From Sapria himalayana (lineage: Eukaryota; Streptophyta; Magnoliopsida; Malpighiales; Rafflesiaceae), in the NCBI GenBank assembly GCA_029783825.1, contig JAREIK010003426.1, positions 276,985-340,984 on the forward strand: 64,000 nt of DNA, in the 5' to 3' direction. Positions 35,139-49,100 of the stretch are shown here, one piece after another (positions within the stretch are counted from its first letter, which is position 1; each line of letters starts with the position of its first letter). The translations under genes were made by a program, and so were the position numbers. The notes beneath the pieces are model-generated. The model was not told the origin of the DNA, searched no databases, and worked only from the letters and a program-made list of their open reading frames with translations.

Positions 35139-35942
35139 CACTACAAGAAAATGTTGATTTAGCTAGGGAATTTTAGCTAGGGAATTTAAGCTAGGGATTA
35201 ATCCCTAGCTAAATTGCAAAGGATTAGCTAGGAAATAACTAGGGAATAACAAGGGATTTATGTTTTTTCATTAAAATAAAAATTTGCAATGGATTAGCGC
35301 AAAATTAGCGATGGAATAATTTCGTAAATTCCACCTCAGAAAAAAGTGGGGAATTTAGCAATGGATTAGATACGGATTTGTGACGGAATATTTTCATAAA
35401 TTCCACTAAAGAAAAGTGGAGAATTTATCGACGAGTTTAGCGACAGAATTTCTCTAGTTAATAAAATCTGGAATTTAGCAAAAGATTAAGAGACGGAATT
35501 TTCCTAGCTAATAAAATCTAAAAATTAGCAATGGCTTTAGCGATGGAATTTACTTAGCTATTAAAATCCAAAATTTAGTGAAGGATTTATCGACGAAATT
35601 TTCCTGGCTAATTACATCAGTAACATAGCAACAACTTTCATCTATGGAATTTCCTAGCTAATTACATACTAAACATAGCAACGGATTTTAGCGACGTAAT
35701 TTTCCTAGCTAATTACAACTTGAAAATATAGCTACAGATTTCGAAATGTAAATTTTTTTTGCTAATTACATAATTAATATAGCAACGGAATTTCCCTAGT
35801 TAATTACTTCTTGAATATAGTGACGGATTTTAGTGATGTAACTTATCTAGCTAATAAAATCCTGAATATATCGATGGATTTAGCGAGGGAGCTTCTCTAG
35901 CTAATTAAATCCGGAATATAGCGATGGATTTAGTGGCTAAAG
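35139..35942 (-). mobile_element. solitary CACTA end (right-end fragment, inverted)
   Basis: CACTACAAGAAAATGTTGAT starts at 35139 after TTA, followed by AGCTAGGGAATT repeats and then about 650 bp of TAGCGACGGA and TTTCCTAGCTAATTACAT variants. Read inverted, this matches the right terminal regions ending at 16609 and 19055 and not the left ends. So it is an inverted right end about 800 bp long. There is no opposite terminus: at about 35942 the sequence passes into CTATCTATC. It is therefore truncated or a one-ended remnant. Confidence 0.88.
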
Positions 35943-37624
35943 CTATCTATCTATTTATATAATTATTAATCTTTTTATCTATCTTTATAATTCTTAATCT
36001 ATATATCTCACTATCTATCTATTTGTCTATATAGCTATATATCTATCTATATATCTAACTATATATATGTGTGAATCTCTATATATATCTATCTGCCAAT
36101 CTCCCTATTTACTTGTCTATATATTTGACTATTTATCTATCTTAATATTTGTCTATCTGCCTATCCATCTATCTGAGTTTTTTTCTATCTATCTATTTGT
36201 CTATCTGCCTATTATCAAACTATCTGTCTATTTGTCTATATATATATATATCAATCTATCTGACTATCTATCTTTCTATATATCAGTCAATCTATCTATC
36301 TATCTATCTATTAATATATCAATCAATCAATAAATATGTCTATCTATGTATATATCTATCTATCTTTCTTTCTATCCTTCTATCTATATTTTTTTATCTA
36401 TATATCTATCTATCTTTTTATTTTCATATCTGTCTATCTAACTATATGTCTAATTGTCTATTTGTCTATTTGACTCTCTTTGTATCACTTTATCTATCTA
36501 TGTTTATGTGTCTATGTGTCTGTGTCTATGTGTCAACGTGTCTATGTATCTATGTGTTTATGTTACTATGTGTCTATGTGTCTACGTGTCTATGTGTCTA
36601 TGTATCTATGTTTCTAACTAACTTTCTGTCTTTCTATCTATCAATAAATCTTTTTGTCTATCTATATATCCATTTTCCTATTTGTCTATTTGTCTATTTG
36701 TCTATCTGTCATTCTATATATGTTTCTATTTATCTCTCTGTCTACTTGTTTATCAGTCTATTTAATTGTATATCTATCTTTCTATCTATCTATTTATTTT
36801 ACTATTTGTCTATTTGTCTATCTATCAATCTTGCTATTTGCCTATCTGTCTTTATCTATATCTTTATATTCATATATTAGACTATCATTCTATCTATCTA
36901 TCTATATGGCTACCTATCTATCTGTATATCTCTTTATCTATCTATCTTTTATCTATATATCTATTTATCTATCTATGTATCTATTTGTATAACTATCTTT
37001 ATATTTCTCTATCCAACATTCTGTCTATTTCTTTATCTTTCTTTTAGTTTATAAGTCTATTAGACTATGTGTATTTTTATTTATCTATCTATCTATAGAT
37101 CAATTTTTATGTCTGTCTATCTATTTGTTTATCTATCTACCTGAAAATATATCTATCTATCAATTTGTATATCTATCTAACTATTTATTCGTCTATCTAT
37201 CTATCTAACCGTCTATTTGATTATCTATCTGTTTGTCTATGTGTTTATCTTTCTATATGTCTATCTACATATCTAGCTATCTATCTATATGTCTATCTAT
37301 CTGGCTATCTACCTATCTATCTATATGTTTATCTATCTATCTGACTATTTGTCCATCATTCTATCTGACTATTTGTCTATCTTTCTATATGTCTATCTAT
37401 CTATCTTTCTATATGTCTTTTTGTCTATCTATCTTTTAATATATCTACCGATTTATCTAATTGTTTAATTATCTAACTATCTTTATTTATTTATCTCTAT
37501 CTATCCATCTGTCTAAATATCTAATTATCTCATTTTTCTATCAATCATAGTTTATCTACCTATCTGACTATCTATATATGTATTTATTTGTCTATCTATC
37601 TATTTGTCTATCTATTTATATGTC

Positions 37625-37663
<39 letters not shown>

Positions 37664-38262
37664 TTAGTTTTCTATCTATTTGTTTATCTGTCTATCTATC
37701 GATCTGTCTATTTGTTTATATGGCTATGTCTCTATCTCTTTTTCTATGTTTGAGTTTATTAGTCTATAAGTCTATGTATCTATCTATCAATCTCTCTAAT
37801 TGTCTATATGTCTATCTGTTTATATGTTTATTTTTCTATCTGTCTATCTATCAATTTTTAAATCTATCTATTGTCATTCAATCTATATATCTATCTGTCT
37901 ATTTGTCTATTTGTCTATTTGTCATTCTATTTTATATGTATCCATCTATCTATCTATATGTCTATCTGTCAATTTATGTCTTTATGTTTATATGTGTCTA
38001 TCTATATATCTATCTATTTGTCTATCTGTCTATCTATCTTATGTTTGTTTTTTGTCTATCCATCTATCTCCCTATCTATATATCTTTTTATTTGTCCGTC
38101 TCTCTATATGTCTCCTTGTCTATCTCTATAACTATCTATATGTTATCTACCTATCTATCTACATATCTATCTATTGGTCAATTTGAATATCTATCTTCAT
38201 AACTATATCTATATGTCTATTAGTCTATCAATCTACCCGTCTTTCTGTCTATTTTTCTATAT
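35943..38262. repeat. degenerate TATC array, right block
   Basis: TATC units continue after the CACTA fragment. A clean (TG)n run of about 24 bp lies at 37639-37662 and a CTATGTGTCTACGTGT-type subrepeat at 36500-36605. There is no gene. Confidence 0.95.
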
Positions 38263-38275
38263 ATATAAATAGATA
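38262..38275. other. polarity switch TATC to GATA
   Basis: TTTTTCTATATATATAAATAG joins TATC units on the left to GATA units on the right, with only an AT run at the join. Everything to the right of it is of the opposite polarity for the remaining 25.7 kb. There is no foreign DNA at the junction, unlike the switch at 1681-3445. Confidence 0.9.
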
Positions 38276-38334
38276 GATAAATATATAAACAAATATATAA
38301 ATAGATATATATATATAGATATATAGATAAATAA

Positions 38335-39174
38335 ATGGATAGATATACATATAGATAGAGAGATAGTTAATCAGATAGATAGATAGAAGTTAAACTAGTA
38401 GATAGATAGATAGAAAAATAGCTAGATAGACACATAGATGGATTGTTTGATTGATCAGATTGATTTATAGATCGATAGATAGACAAATTGATAACAAGAT
38501 TGATAGATAAATAGATAGATTGATAGATAGATAAATAGATAAATAGACAGATAGAAAGATAAATAGATAAACAAATAGAGATATAGATAAATAGAAAGAA
38601 AGATAGATGAATATATAAATAGATAGATAGATATATAAATAGACAGATAAATAGATTGATTTGTAGACAAAATTATATACAAATTGATTCCCAAGTGTTA
38701 GATAGATTGTTAGATAGATTTATAGGCACATTGATGGATAGATTGATAAATAGATTAATAGGCAGATTGAAATACAATTAGATAGAAAAATAGATAGAGA
38801 GATAGATAGAATGTTAGATAGATATATATAAAAAATGATAGATAAATAGAAATAAAGATAGAAAGACACATAGATTGACATATAGTTTGACAGATAGATT
38901 GATAGATAGATAGATATACAGATTGATAGATAGATTAATATAAAGATTAAAAATAGATTGATAGATAGATTCATAGACAAATTGATAGATATATTTATAG
39001 AATGATAGATAGATAGATTGATTAATTGATAGATAGATTAATAGACAAACAGAAATAAACATAGATAGATAGATTGATTGTTTGTTTGAAAGATAATTTG
39101 ATCGACATATTGATAGACAAATTAATAAACAAATTGATACATAGATAGATAGATAGATAGATTAATTGATAGAT

Positions 39175-39216
<42 letters not shown>

Positions 39217-41407
39217 GTTAGATAGATGATAGATAGATAGACAAATAGATAGTTAAATAGATATACAAATAGATAGATAGATAGACAGATAGATAGACCG
39301 ATAGATTTAAAGAGAGATTGTACGATAAATAAAGAGATAGAAATAAATATAGATAGATAGTTAGTTAGTTAGTTAGATAGATAAACAGATAAATAGATAG
39401 ATAGATTCAATTTTTGATCGACATATTGATATGTAGATTGATAGACTACTTTATATAGAGATTGAAAGACAATTTGATAAAAATATAGATAGATAGATTG
39501 AGTGATTGATATATAGATAGACAGCTAGATTGATTGATTGAAAAATACACAAATAAATAGATAGATTGATAGTCATATTGATCGATAGATTGATAGACAG
39601 ATTGATAGACAGATTGATAGACAGATAGATAGATTGATTGATAGATAGATATTTAGACAGGTGGATATACAATAGATAGAATGATAGATAGACAAAAAGA
39701 TAGAGAGATAGATAGACATATAGATAGACAAACAGATAGATAGATAAATAGATTTATATAAATATAGTTATATAGATAGACATATATATAAATTGAAATC
39801 TAGATAGATATATAGATAGATATATAGATAAAAAGATAGAAAGAAAAGATAGATAGACAAATAGATAGAGTGAATGATAAACAGATAGATTGATAGATAG
39901 AAAGAATGACAACTAGAAAGAATGACAAATAGATTTATATACTTATAGAAATACAAATAGAAAGAAAGATAGATATATATATATTGGTAGATACATACAA
40001 AGATAGACAAATAGATAGACAGTTAGATAAATATGCAAAATGACAGATAGATAGTTAGACAGCCATATAGGAAGACTGATAGACAAATAGATAAACAAAT
40101 AGATAGATAGAAAGATATATAGATATATAGATATAGAGATAGATAGCTAGATAGATAGAAGTAAGATAGATTGAAAGATAGATATACAGATAGATAGATA
40201 GATAGATAAAGAGATAAAAAAATTGATAAATCGATAGAAAGAAAGATGGATAGATATATAGATTGATAGATAAATAGATAGATAAATGGATATATAGACA
40301 GATAGATAGATAGACAGACATACAAACAAACAAACAGAGAGATAGACATATAGATAGAAAGAAATGTCGACAGATAAATAGATATATAGATAATCAAATA
40401 GATTGATAAATAAATTGACATATAGATAGGCAGATAGATAGACAAATAGATATACAAAAAGATATATAGTTAGATAGATTGTTTAATAGACAAATTGATA
40501 GATAAATTGATAGATAGATTTATAGATACATAGATAGATAGATAAATAGACAGATAAAAAATAGATTGACAAATAGATTAAAAAATAGATTGATTGATTG
40601 AATGAATTATATACAAATAGATAGATAATTAGATAGACAAATAGATTGGTAGATAGACAGATAAATAGATACATAGATAGACACATAGATATATATAAAT
40701 AGAGAAATAGATAGATAGGTACGTAGGTAGATAGACAGATAGACAGATAGTTAGATAGATATATAGATAGACAGATTGATACATAGATAGATACATAGAC
40801 TTATTGATAGATAGATAAATAGTTCAAACGACAAGTAGATAGATAAATATATAGACAGTTAGATAGATAGATAGATAAATAGACCGATAGATACTTAGAT
40901 AAATAGACAGACAAATAGATAGATAAATAGATAGATAGATATATAGTTAAACAGATAGATAGATGGATAGATAGATAGATAGATAAACAAATAGAATTAT
41001 AGATAGATAGACACATACATAAATAGATAGATAGACAGATTGATCAATAGATTGATGGACAGATTGAAATGCAGATAGATATATATAGTAGAAAGATAGA
41101 TAGGCAAATAGATAGAGATAAAAAAAATAGACACACAGACAGATAGATAGAAAGCTAGATAGACAGCTTGATAGATACATAGGTAGGCAGATAGATTGAC
41201 AGATATATAGACATATAGATAAACATATAGATAGATAGATAGATAAATATTTAAATAGATACATAGATAGATAGAAAAATAAACAAACAGATAGATAGAC
41301 AGATTGATAGATAGATATCTACACACACATAAAGATAGTCATTTAGACAAACAAATAGAAAGATAGATCGGTACATAGTCAAAAAGAAAAAAAGAAGATA
41401 GATAGAT

Positions 41408-41452
<45 letters not shown>

Positions 41453-42254
41453 CAGATAGCTAGATAGATAGAAAGATCGAAAAATATATAGACAAAAAGA
41501 TTGGTTGATTGATAAATAGATAGATATAAAGTTAGAACATATAGATAGACTGATAGAAAGATATATATATATATAGACATTCAAACAGACTGATAGACAT
41601 ATAGATAGGCATATAGATAGATTTACAAATAGACAAAAAGACAAATATATAGACAGAAAAATATACGGACGGATAGATTGATAGACAATAAAATAAATAG
41701 GTAGACAAAAAGACATATAGATATAAAGATAATAGATAAATAAGAGTGACAGATTGATAGACAGATAAAAAGTTAGATAGACATATAGTAAGATAGATAG
41801 ATATGGAAACAGATAGAATGATAGTTTTGAAGACATTTTCTTAAGCAGATAGATATACAAATAGCTAGATAGTTAGACAAAAAGATAGATAGATATAGAT
41901 AGTTAGACAAACAAATAAATAGATAGATAAAAAATAAATATATAGATAGATAAATTCATTGATTGACAAATTGATAGATAGATAACAGATTGATCACTAG
42001 AAAGATTGATAAAAATATTGATAGAAAGATATATATATATATATATATAGTTACACAAATTGATAGATAAATAGATATATACACATGTAGATAGTTAGTT
42101 TGATAGTTAGATAAATATATAGTTAAATAGATAAATAGATTATTACATAGATAGACAAATACATAGATAGATATACATTTTGATTTATAAATAGATAGAC
42201 AGATAGACAAATAGATAAACAAATATTTAAATAGTTAGATAGATAGATAGATAG
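38335..42254. repeat. 3.9-4.0 kb tandem duplication in the GATA array, copy 1
   Basis: Anchors shared with the next copy are ATGGAT followed by a TACATATAGATAGAGAGATAG box (38335 and 42255), AGAAGTTAAACTAGTAGATA (about 38386 and 42305), GTTTAATAGACAAATTGATA (40481 and 44471), ATCTACACACACAT (41317 and 45265) and AGACATTTTC (41831 and 45765). The offset drifts between 3920 and 3990 bp because of small indels. Order is kept throughout. Confidence 0.88.
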
Positions 42255-45200
42255 ATGGATAAATATACATATAGATAGAGAGATAGTTAATCTGATAGAT
42301 AGATAGAAGTTAAACTAGTAGATAGATAGATAGACAAAAAGCTAGATAGACACATAGATGGAATCTTTGATTGACACATTGATAGATAGATTGATAGACT
42401 GATAGATAGACAAATTGATAGAAAGATTGATAGATAAATAGATAGATAGATAGATAGATAAAAAGACAAATAGATAAACAAATAGAGATATAGATATATA
42501 AAAAGATAGATAGATGGATAGATATATAGATAGATATATAGATAGACACATAAATAGATAGATTTGTAGACAGAATGATAGACATATTGATTCATAAATG
42601 TTAGATAGATTGATAGATAGATTTATAGACATATTGATAGATAGATTGCTAAATAGATTAATAGGCAGATTGATAGACAGATAGACAGAAAAATAGATAG
42701 AGAGATAGATAGAATATTAGATAGATATATACATAAAAGATGACAGATAAATAGAAAAAAAGATAGATAGAAACATAGATTGACATATAGTTTGATAGAT
42801 AGAATGACAGATAGATAGATAGAAAGATAGATAGAAAGTTAGATAGATAGATATACAGATTGCTAGATAGATTAATAGAAAGATTAATAAACAGAATAAT
42901 AGATAGATTCATAAATAGATTGATAGATATATTAATAGATAGATTGATAGATAGATTGATAGATAGATAAATTAATAGCCAGGTAGAAATAAATATACAT
43001 AAAAGATAGTTTGATTGAAAAACAATTTGATCGCCATATTGATAGACAAATTAATAGACAGATTGATACATAGATTGATAGATAGAAAGATTGATTGATT
43101 GAGATATATATATATATATAAAGTTAGATAGATAGATAGATAGATAGATAGATTGACAGACCGACAGACAGATAGATAGATAGATAGATAAATTGATCGA
43201 TACATTGATAGATAGATTGATAGACTGATTTATAAATAGATTGAAAGACAAATGGATAAAATTTTGATAAATAGATTGATTGATATAGTAATAAACACAC
43301 AGATATATTGAGTTATTGATTGATTGATAGATAAATAGACACATAAATAGGTAGATTGATAGTGATATTGATCGATAGATTGATTGACAAATTGATAGAT
43401 AGATTGATAGACTGATATCTAGACAAGTAGATAAACAATTAGATAGATAGATAGATAGACAAATAAATAGAGAGATAGATAGACATATAGATAGACTGAT
43501 ACATAGATAGAAAATAGATAGATAGACAAATAGATTGATATATAGATAGTTAGATAAATAGACATATAGATAAACTGATATCTAGACAGATAGATAGATA
43601 GATAGATAGATCGAAAAATAGAAAGATCGACAGATAAGATAGATAGGCAACTATATAGAGAGAGATAAATAGATAGATTGATAAGTAGATAGAAAGAGAG
43701 ATATACATCTAGATATATAAAATGATAGATAGAAAGAATGACACCTATATAGACATATAGAAATACAAATAGATAGTTAGATTGATAGATAGATATATTG
43801 ATAGATACATAGACAGATAGACAAATAGATAGATAGATAGGTAAAATGATAGACAGATAGATAGATAGACATATAAGAAGACTAAAAATAGATAGATAAA
43901 CAAATAGATAAACAAATAGATAGATAGAAAGATATATAGATTGATAGATATAGAGATAGATAGCTTGATAGATAGATAGATAGATTGAAAGATAGATATA
44001 CAGATAGATATTTTGATAGATAGATAGATAGATAGACAGAAAAATAGAAAAATTGATAAATTGATAGATACACAAATTGTTTGAATTATAGATAGATAAA
44101 AAGATAGCTTGATTAATAAAAAGGTAGAAAGATAAATGGATAGATAATAGATTGATAGATAAATAGATAGATAGATAGATAGATAGACAAATAATAGATA
44201 GATAGATAGATAGACAGATAGATAAACAATAGACAGATAGATAGATAGATATATGGATAGACATATAGATAGAGAGATAGATATAGAAATATACTGATAG
44301 ATAGACAGACATATAAACAAAAAACAAAGTGATAGATCCATAGATAGAAAGAAATATAGACAGATAAATAGATATATAGATAATCAAATAGATTGAGAAA
44401 TAAATAGACATATAGATAGGCAGATAGATAGACAAATAGATTTACATATAGATAGACTATTAGATAGATTGTTTAATAGACAAATTGATAAATAAATTTA
44501 TAGATAGATTTATAGATACATAGATAGATAGATTAATAAATAGATAAAAATAGATTGACAAATAGATTGAAAGATAAATAGATAGATAGATAGATCTATA
44601 TACATATAGATAAACATTTAAATAGAAAAATAGATTGGTAGATAGATAGATAAATAGACACATAGATATATAGATAAAGAGATAGGTAGGCAGGTAGGTA
44701 GGTAGATAGACAAATAGACAGACATATTGATTGATTGATTCAATGATACACATATAGATACACAGACATATAGATAGATAGATCAAAAGACACATAGATA
44801 GACAAATATATAGATAGTTAGATAAATAGATAGATAAATAGACAGATAGATAGTTAGATAGATAGACAGACACATAGATAGATAAATAGAAAGATAGATA
44901 GATAGTTAAACAAGTAGATAGATGGATAGATAGATAAACAAATAGAATTATTGATAGATAGACACATAGATAGATAGATAGATAGACAGATTGACAATAG
45001 ATTAATGGATAGATTGAAAAACAGATAGATAATTAGATAGTAGAATGATATATAGAGAATAGAAAGATATAAAAATAAATAGATTGATAGACAGATATAT
45101 AGAAAGCTAGATAGACAGCTAGATAGATACATAGATAAGTAGATAGATTGACAGATATATAGACATATAGACAAACATATATATAGATAGATAGATAATT

Positions 45201-46100
45201 AGATAGATAAATAGATAGATAGAAAAATAGATAGATAGATAGATAGACAAATTGATAGATAGATATCTACACACACATATAGATAGATATTTAGACAAAT
45301 AGCTAGACAAATAGAAAGATAGATCGATACATAGTCACAAAGAAAGAAAGAAAGATATATAGATAAATAGATAGATAGATAGATAGCTAGCTAGATAGAT
45401 AGATAGAAAGATAGACAAATATATGACAAATAGATTGGTTGATTGATAAATAGATAGATATAAAGTTAGAACATATAGATAGACATATAGAAATATATAT
45501 ATATATATATATATATATAACATTCAAATAGACTAATAGACAAATAGATAGGCATATCGGTAGATAGATAAATAGACAAAAAGACAAATATATAGACAGA
45601 CAAATATATTGATGGATAGATAAATAGACAATAAAATAAATAGGTAGACAAAAAGACATAAAGATATAAACATAATAGATAAATAGGGAGACATACAGAT
45701 TGATAGAAAGATAGAAAGTTAGACATATAGAAAGATAGATAGATATATAGAATGATAGTTTGGGAGACATTTTCATATGCAGATAGACAGACAGACAGAC
45801 AGATAGATAGATAGACAAAAAGATTGATAGATAGATAGTTAGACAGACTATATAGATAGATAGATATGTAGATATATAGATCGAAAAGTAGATATATAGA
45901 TTGATTGATTGATTGACATATTGATAGATAGATTGCCTATAAAGATTGTTAAAAATATTGATAGAAAGATAGATATATAGATAGTTACAAGATTGATAGA
46001 CACATTGATAGATAAATACATAGATTGATTGATATTTATCATATAAATAGATAAATAGATAAATTGATCCATTGAAATGATAGATAGATTGATTGATTTA
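42255..46100. repeat. 3.9-4.0 kb tandem duplication in the GATA array, copy 2
   Basis: This copy is collinear with 38335-42254. The last clear shared anchor is AAAATATTGATAGAAAGATA (about 42013 and 45953). I do not see a third full copy after about 46100. Confidence 0.85.
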
Positions 46101-49100
46101 TAGATAGAAAAATACATAGATATACATATAGATAGCTAGATAGATAGACAGATAGATAACTACTTGATAGATAAATAGACAAATTGATTCAAATATAGAT
46201 AGAAAGGCAGATAGATAGACAAGTACACAAAGAGACAAATTGTTAAATAGATAAAAAAGAGATAGATAGAAAAATTGATTGATAGATAGATTGATAGATA
46301 TATAGATAGAGAGGAGAAAAATAGATACATATATAAATAGACAGATAGATAGAAAGATAAACAGACAGATAAATAAATAAATATAGATAGACAGACATAT
46401 TGATTGATTGATTGATTGACAGATAAATAGATAGATAGATAGAAGAATATTAGACAGATAGATAGGCAGATAGATATATAGATAGATTGATAGATAATTA
46501 GATATACAAATATATAGATTTATAGTTAAGAATAAAGATATATAAATTCATATATAGATAGATAGTTATATAGATAGAAAGAGAGAATGATAGATATTTA
46601 TATATAGATAGATAGATGATATATAGATAGATAGATATATATACATTTAGATATTTTGATAGATAGATTGATAGACATATTGATATAGAGATATATATAA
46701 ACTTAAATAGTTAAATAGATAGGTATATAAATAGATAGATAGATAGACATATAGATTGACAAATTGAAATTTAGATAGATAGATACACATATAGATAGAT
46801 ACATATATTGATACATAGATAGATAAATGGATAGAAATACAGATAGATAGGCAAATACATAGATTTATAGATAGACAAATAGATTGACAGAATGATAGAT
46901 AGGCAGATAAAATGATAAATAAATAGATAGATAGATAGACAGATAAATAGATAGACAGACAGGTAGACAGATAGATAAAAAAATAGATAGACAAATAGAT
47001 ATATAGATAGATAGACTGACAATAGATAGACAGAAAGACAAATAGTTTGGTAGGCTGATAGTCAAGAAGTTAGACAGAGAGACAATAGACAAACAAACAA
47101 ATAAATTGACCAATAGATAGACATGCAGATAGACATATATATAAATAGATAGACAGATAGATATATAAACTCTTTGATAGATCGATTGATAAAAAGATTG
47201 ATAGACAAATATATATATATATATATATTGATAGACAGATAGATATATAGATTTTATAGACAGATATAAAGATAGATAGATTTATAGACAGATAGATAGA
47301 TAAATAGATATTTAGATAGACATAGATATAGACAGATAAATAGACATATAGATAGACAGAAAGCTAGAAAATAGATAGACAAATAGTTTGACAATAAGAT
47401 TTACAAAAAGATAAATTTATAGATATATAGATTGTTAGATAAATAGATAGATAAGTTGATAGATAGATTGATAAAACATTTGATAGATAGGTTATTAGAA
47501 AGATTGAAAGAAAAATTAATAGGAAGAAAGAGAGATAGATAGATAGATAGATTGATTGATATATAGATAGAAAGATAGATAGTATATAGATATATAGATA
47601 GATAGACAAATAGATATACAAATTGCTAGACAGATAGATATTCAAATTATTAGATAGATAGATAGATAGAAATAGTAGATAGATAGATAGATAGAAAGAT
47701 ATATAGATAGACTGAAAATGCATAAATAGATAGATAGATAGATAAATAGACAGATAAATAGATAAATAATATAAAGAATATTAGACAGGTAGATAGACAT
47801 ATATATATATATATACAGATCAATAGATAGATTGATAGATAGACTATTTAATTGATAGATAGATATATAGATAGATAGGTAGATATATAGTTAGAAAAAT
47901 AGATAGATAGATAGATAGATAGATGATTGATAGATATATTGATAGATATATTGATAGACAAATTGATATATATATTTATATAGAGATAGATAGACACATA
48001 GTTAGACAAATAGTTAAGGCAGATAATTAGATAGATATATAAATAGATAGATAGATAAATAGATAGATAGACATATAGATAGAAAGACAGATAGACATAG
48101 CTTAACAAATAGAAAAAAAGAAATATAGATAGATAGATAGATACAAAGATAGATAGATAGAAGAAAGAAAGATAGATAGATAGATAAATAGATAGATAGA
48201 TAGATATGTACCCAGATAGTTTAGTAGGCAGATAGTCAAGTAGTTAGACAGATAGACAAATAATCAAACAAACAAATAAACATACAGATAGATAGACAAG
48301 CAGATAGATAGATATATAAATAGGTAAATAGATATAGAGTTCAATAGATAAATTAATAGAAAAATTAATAGACAAATATATAAATAGATTTATAGATATA
48401 AAAAATAAATAGATTAGATAAACAAATATATAGATAGATAGATAGATAGATAGACAAATAGATAGATAGATAGAAATATAAATATATATATGTACATATA
48501 GATTGATAGATAGAAAGGCTTATAGTTAGATAGAATGCTAGAAAATAGATAGACAAATAGATAGGCAGATAGAAAATTTATAGTTATATAGATTATGAGA
48601 CAGAGAGATAGATAGATAGATAGACTTATATATAGATAGATAGATATATAGATAGATAGATTGATAGATAGATTGATAGACATATAGATATTTTGATTAT
48701 TAAATAGATAGAGAGATTGATTGTAAAATTGATAGACAGATTGATAGATATTTTGATAAACAGATTGATAAATAGATTAATAGAAAGGTTGATAAGCAAA
48801 TTAATAGATAGATAGATAGATAGACAGATAGTAAGAAAGATTGATAGCCTATGTATATATATAAACATATAGACAAATAGATAGACATATAGCTAGACAG
48901 ATAGATATTCAAATTATTAGATAGACAGACAGATGGATAGCTAGACAGATATATAAATAGATAGATATATAGATAGACTGAAAGATAGATAGATAGATAG
49001 ACACACAGATAGATAGATAGATATATATAGATAGATATATTGACATATAGATAAACTAATAGATAAATAGATATATATACCGATATATAGACAGATAGAT

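Noticed and set aside
38262..38275. Possible perfect palindrome centred on the polarity switch
   Set aside because: Beyond the AT core the flanking units do not mirror each other base by base, so only polarity is symmetric. Distant homology between arms would need a computed alignment.
43419..44435. 338-codon minus-strand open frame, and dozens of similar frames across the array, resembling multi-pass membrane proteins
   Set aside because: The composition is only Tyr/Leu/Ser/Ile with neighbours of those codons, exactly what TATC repeats encode in all three frames. The frames overlap each other in several phases and have no domain or start context.
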